Source: Alphaproteobacteria bacterium UBA7691 | Lineage (GTDB): Bacteria > Pseudomonadota > Alphaproteobacteria > Ferrovibrionales > Ferrovibrionaceae | DNA length: 7,442 nucleotides | NCBI GenBank assembly: GCA_002482765.1 | Contig: DLGP01000054.1 | Location: 1 to 7,442, forward strand | Direction: 5' to 3' | Part shown: one piece after another, positions 6,260 through 7,442 of the stretch | Numbering within the stretch: position 1 is the first letter of the stretch | How the letters are laid out: every line of letters starts with the position of its first letter | Program-made: the position numbers and the translations under genes | Notes under the pieces: model-generated | Seen by the model: only the letters and a program-made list of their open reading frames with translations | Told to the model about the DNA's origin: nothing | Database searches by the model: none

Positions 6260-7143
6260 TGGGGCCGCAGGCGACATGGTTGCAAGGCGCGGCAGGTGGT
6301 CGCCGGCTGCATTTGCAGCATGGGCCGATTGATCTGGTGCTTCAGGCCTGGGGCGCAGCCGAGGCGGAGGAGGGGGCTTATCGCCGCGCCTGGCAACGGT
6401 TTCAGACCATCCTGGAAGAATTGGTGGCGGAATTGCCGCTGCTGCGCCAGCCGCTGGGCATGGTGCAACCCTTGCCGCGTGGCAGCACAGCGCGGCGCAT
6501 GACGATGGCTTGCTGGCCGCATCGTGGCGTGTTCATCACGCCGATGGCGGCGGTGGCCGGCGCAGTGGCCGATGAAATCTTGCAGGCCATGACGGGCGAG
6601 CCGGGCTTGCGCAAGGCTTATGTGAATAACGGTGGTGACATTGCGCTGCGGCTTGGTCCGGGCGAAAGTTTCACCACCGGCCTGGTGGGCAATCTGGCGC
6701 AGCCGCATATTGATGCCGTGGCGCGCATTGACGCCGCTTCGGGCATTGGCGGCATTGCCACATCGGGCTGGCGCGGCCGGTCTTTCTCACGCGGCATTGC
6801 CGATGCCGTCACCATCCTGGCTGCCAGCGCAGCACAAGCCGATGCCGCCGCCACCATTGTGGCCAATGCGGTGAATGCCGAGCATCCGGCGATCCGCCGC
6901 ATGCCCGCGAACAAACTCAAGGATGACAGCGATCTGGGCGATATTCCGGTGACGGAGAATGTTGGTGTGCTGCCGACTTCGCTGGTGCTTGAAGCCTTGT
7001 CCGCCGGCTTGGCGGTGGCGCATGATTTGCAAAGCAGCGGCGCGATTCAGGCCGCCTGTCTCACCCTTCAGGGCGAGACTGTTGTGGCGGATCGGGACCG
7101 GGCTGAGAAGCGAGTATTGATGAGTGCAGGAGGTGGGCGATGA
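6259..7143 (+). CDS. UPF0280 family protein, ApbE/flavin-transferase-related
   Basis: This 294-residue protein has no experimentally assigned function that I know of. It shows the core elements of ApbE-type FAD:protein FMN transferases: a Gly/Asn-rich AYVNNGGDIALRL at residues 120-132, GIATSGWRGRS at 165-175, and VTILAASAAQADAAAT at 184-199. D195 and T199 sit where ApbE proteins have metal-binding Asp and Thr. The HxIIDPxTG stretch of classical ApbE between the last two motifs is absent and replaced by a short SRGIADA, as is usual for UPF0280. There is no lipobox or signal peptide, unlike many ApbE proteins, so it should act in the cytoplasm. The start codon overlaps the stop of the Hnr-like gene as TGATG, with no strong ribosome binding site, implying translational coupling. 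By inference it may flavinylate the Hnr-like protein. A different flavin-dependent or structural role is possible. The family call is firm and the function tentative. Confidence 0.85.
   Translation: MGPQATWLQGAAGGRRLHLQHGPIDLVLQAWGAAEAEEGAYRRAWQRFQTILEELVAELPLLRQPLGMVQPLPRGSTARRMTMACWPHRGVFITPMAAVAGAVADEILQAMTGEPGLRKAYVNNGGDIALRLGPGESFTTGLVGNLAQPHIDAVARIDAASGIGGIATSGWRGRSFSRGIADAVTILAASAAQADAAATIVANAVNAEHPAIRRMPANKLKDDSDLGDIPVTENVGVLPTSLVLEALSAGLAVAHDLQSSGAIQAACLTLQGETVVADRDRAEKRVLMSAGGGR
7128..7135 (+). promoter_or_regulatory. Consensus ribosome binding site for the PF06684 gene
   Basis: AGGAGGTG matches the anti-Shine-Dalgarno complement at all eight positions and ends four bases before the ATG at 7140. 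It lies within the last codons of the UPF0280 gene (the SAGGGR tail). It suggests this gene is translated efficiently in its own right rather than only by coupling. Confidence 0.8.
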
Positions 7144-7442
7144 GCCGCGTGGATGTGCGTAAATTCTATCTCAGTGTGGACGAAGCCTGGCATGAAGGCG
7201 GCCCGCGCGCCGACAAGCCGCTGAAGCGCGCCGGCATTGCCGCCGTGCTGCGCAATCCCTTTGCCGGGCGGTATGAACCCGACATCATGCCGTTCATGGA
7301 TGAATTGAAACCCTTGGGCCTGGAGATGTCGCAGCGTTTGATCACGGCCCTGGGCGGTGATCCGGCTGCCATCGAATCCTATGGCAAGGGCAGCATCATC
7401 GGCGAAGGTGGCGAGATGGAGCATGGCGCGCTGTGGCATGTG
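7140..7442 (+). CDS. Amino acid synthesis family protein (PF06684/DUF1185), 5' part
   Basis: Only the first 101 codons are present; the frame runs open into the window edge. The start MSRVDVRKFY follows a perfect ribosome binding site, and the ATG overlaps the UPF0280 stop as ATGA (7140-7143). Diagnostic family stretches are IAAVLRNPFAGRYEPDI (residues 33-49), YGKGSIIGEGGEMEHGA (81-97) and the following LWHV. Full-length members are roughly 190-200 residues, so about half is missing. The Pfam name 'amino acid synthesis' is not backed by a known reaction. As I recall, solved structures have two domains of a chorismate-mutase/YjgF-like fold. Its place after the Hnr-like and ApbE-like genes suggests a step on the reduced ring or its opened product (inference). 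No signal peptide is visible. Confidence 0.82.
   Translation, partial: MSRVDVRKFYLSVDEAWHEGGPRADKPLKRAGIAAVLRNPFAGRYEPDIMPFMDELKPLGLEMSQRLITALGGDPAAIESYGKGSIIGEGGEMEHGALWHV

Noticed and set aside
5024..6277. 417-codon open frame on the minus strand opposite the Hnr-like gene
   Set aside because: Same cause: low-complexity His/Arg/Gly-rich translation, no ribosome binding site or motif, fully covered by a well-supported gene.

Overview
The window reads as GC-rich chromosomal DNA, most likely from an alphaproteobacterium. The evidence is high-GC codon choice, the type of ferredoxin-NADP reductase, and molybdenum-hydroxylase genes with close relatives in that class; the genus cannot be named from sequence alone. 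All six genes are typical of metabolic chromosomal DNA. I see no insertion sequence, tRNA, rRNA, CRISPR array or phage gene.

Layout: (1) 43-891, minus strand: fpr, ferredoxin-NADP+ reductase. (2) 892-1192: a 301-base, comparatively AT-rich divergent regulatory region. It holds a 14-bp inverted repeat, a related second copy near the downstream gene, and several T-tracts. (3) 1193-7442, plus strand: one tightly packed operon of at least five genes with junctions of 4 nt, -4, -1 and -4 bases. In order these are a molybdenum-hydroxylase FAD subunit, a fused [2Fe-2S]/molybdopterin catalytic subunit, a 6-hydroxynicotinate-reductase-like iron-sulfur flavoprotein, a UPF0280 (ApbE-related) protein, and the first 101 codons of an 'amino acid synthesis' (PF06684/DUF1185) protein cut by the window edge.

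Working model (inference): the operon degrades an N-heteroaromatic compound by a hydroxylate-then-reduce route like the nicotinate pathway of Eubacterium barkeri. The molybdenum enzyme would hydroxylate the ring next to nitrogen, for example nicotinate to 6-hydroxynicotinate. The Hnr-like protein would then dearomatise it with low-potential electrons. The divergent fpr could supply these electrons from NADPH through a ferredoxin not encoded here. The ApbE-like protein is a candidate for attaching flavin to the Hnr-like protein, since E. barkeri Hnr carries covalent flavin. The PF06684 protein may act on the reduced ring, since no enamidase-type amidohydrolase is visible in the window.

The family assignments are firm. 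The substrate, the flavin-transferase pairing and the role of PF06684 are hypotheses. Strong Shine-Dalgarno sequences precede the third and fifth operon genes (4781-4788 and 7128-7135).
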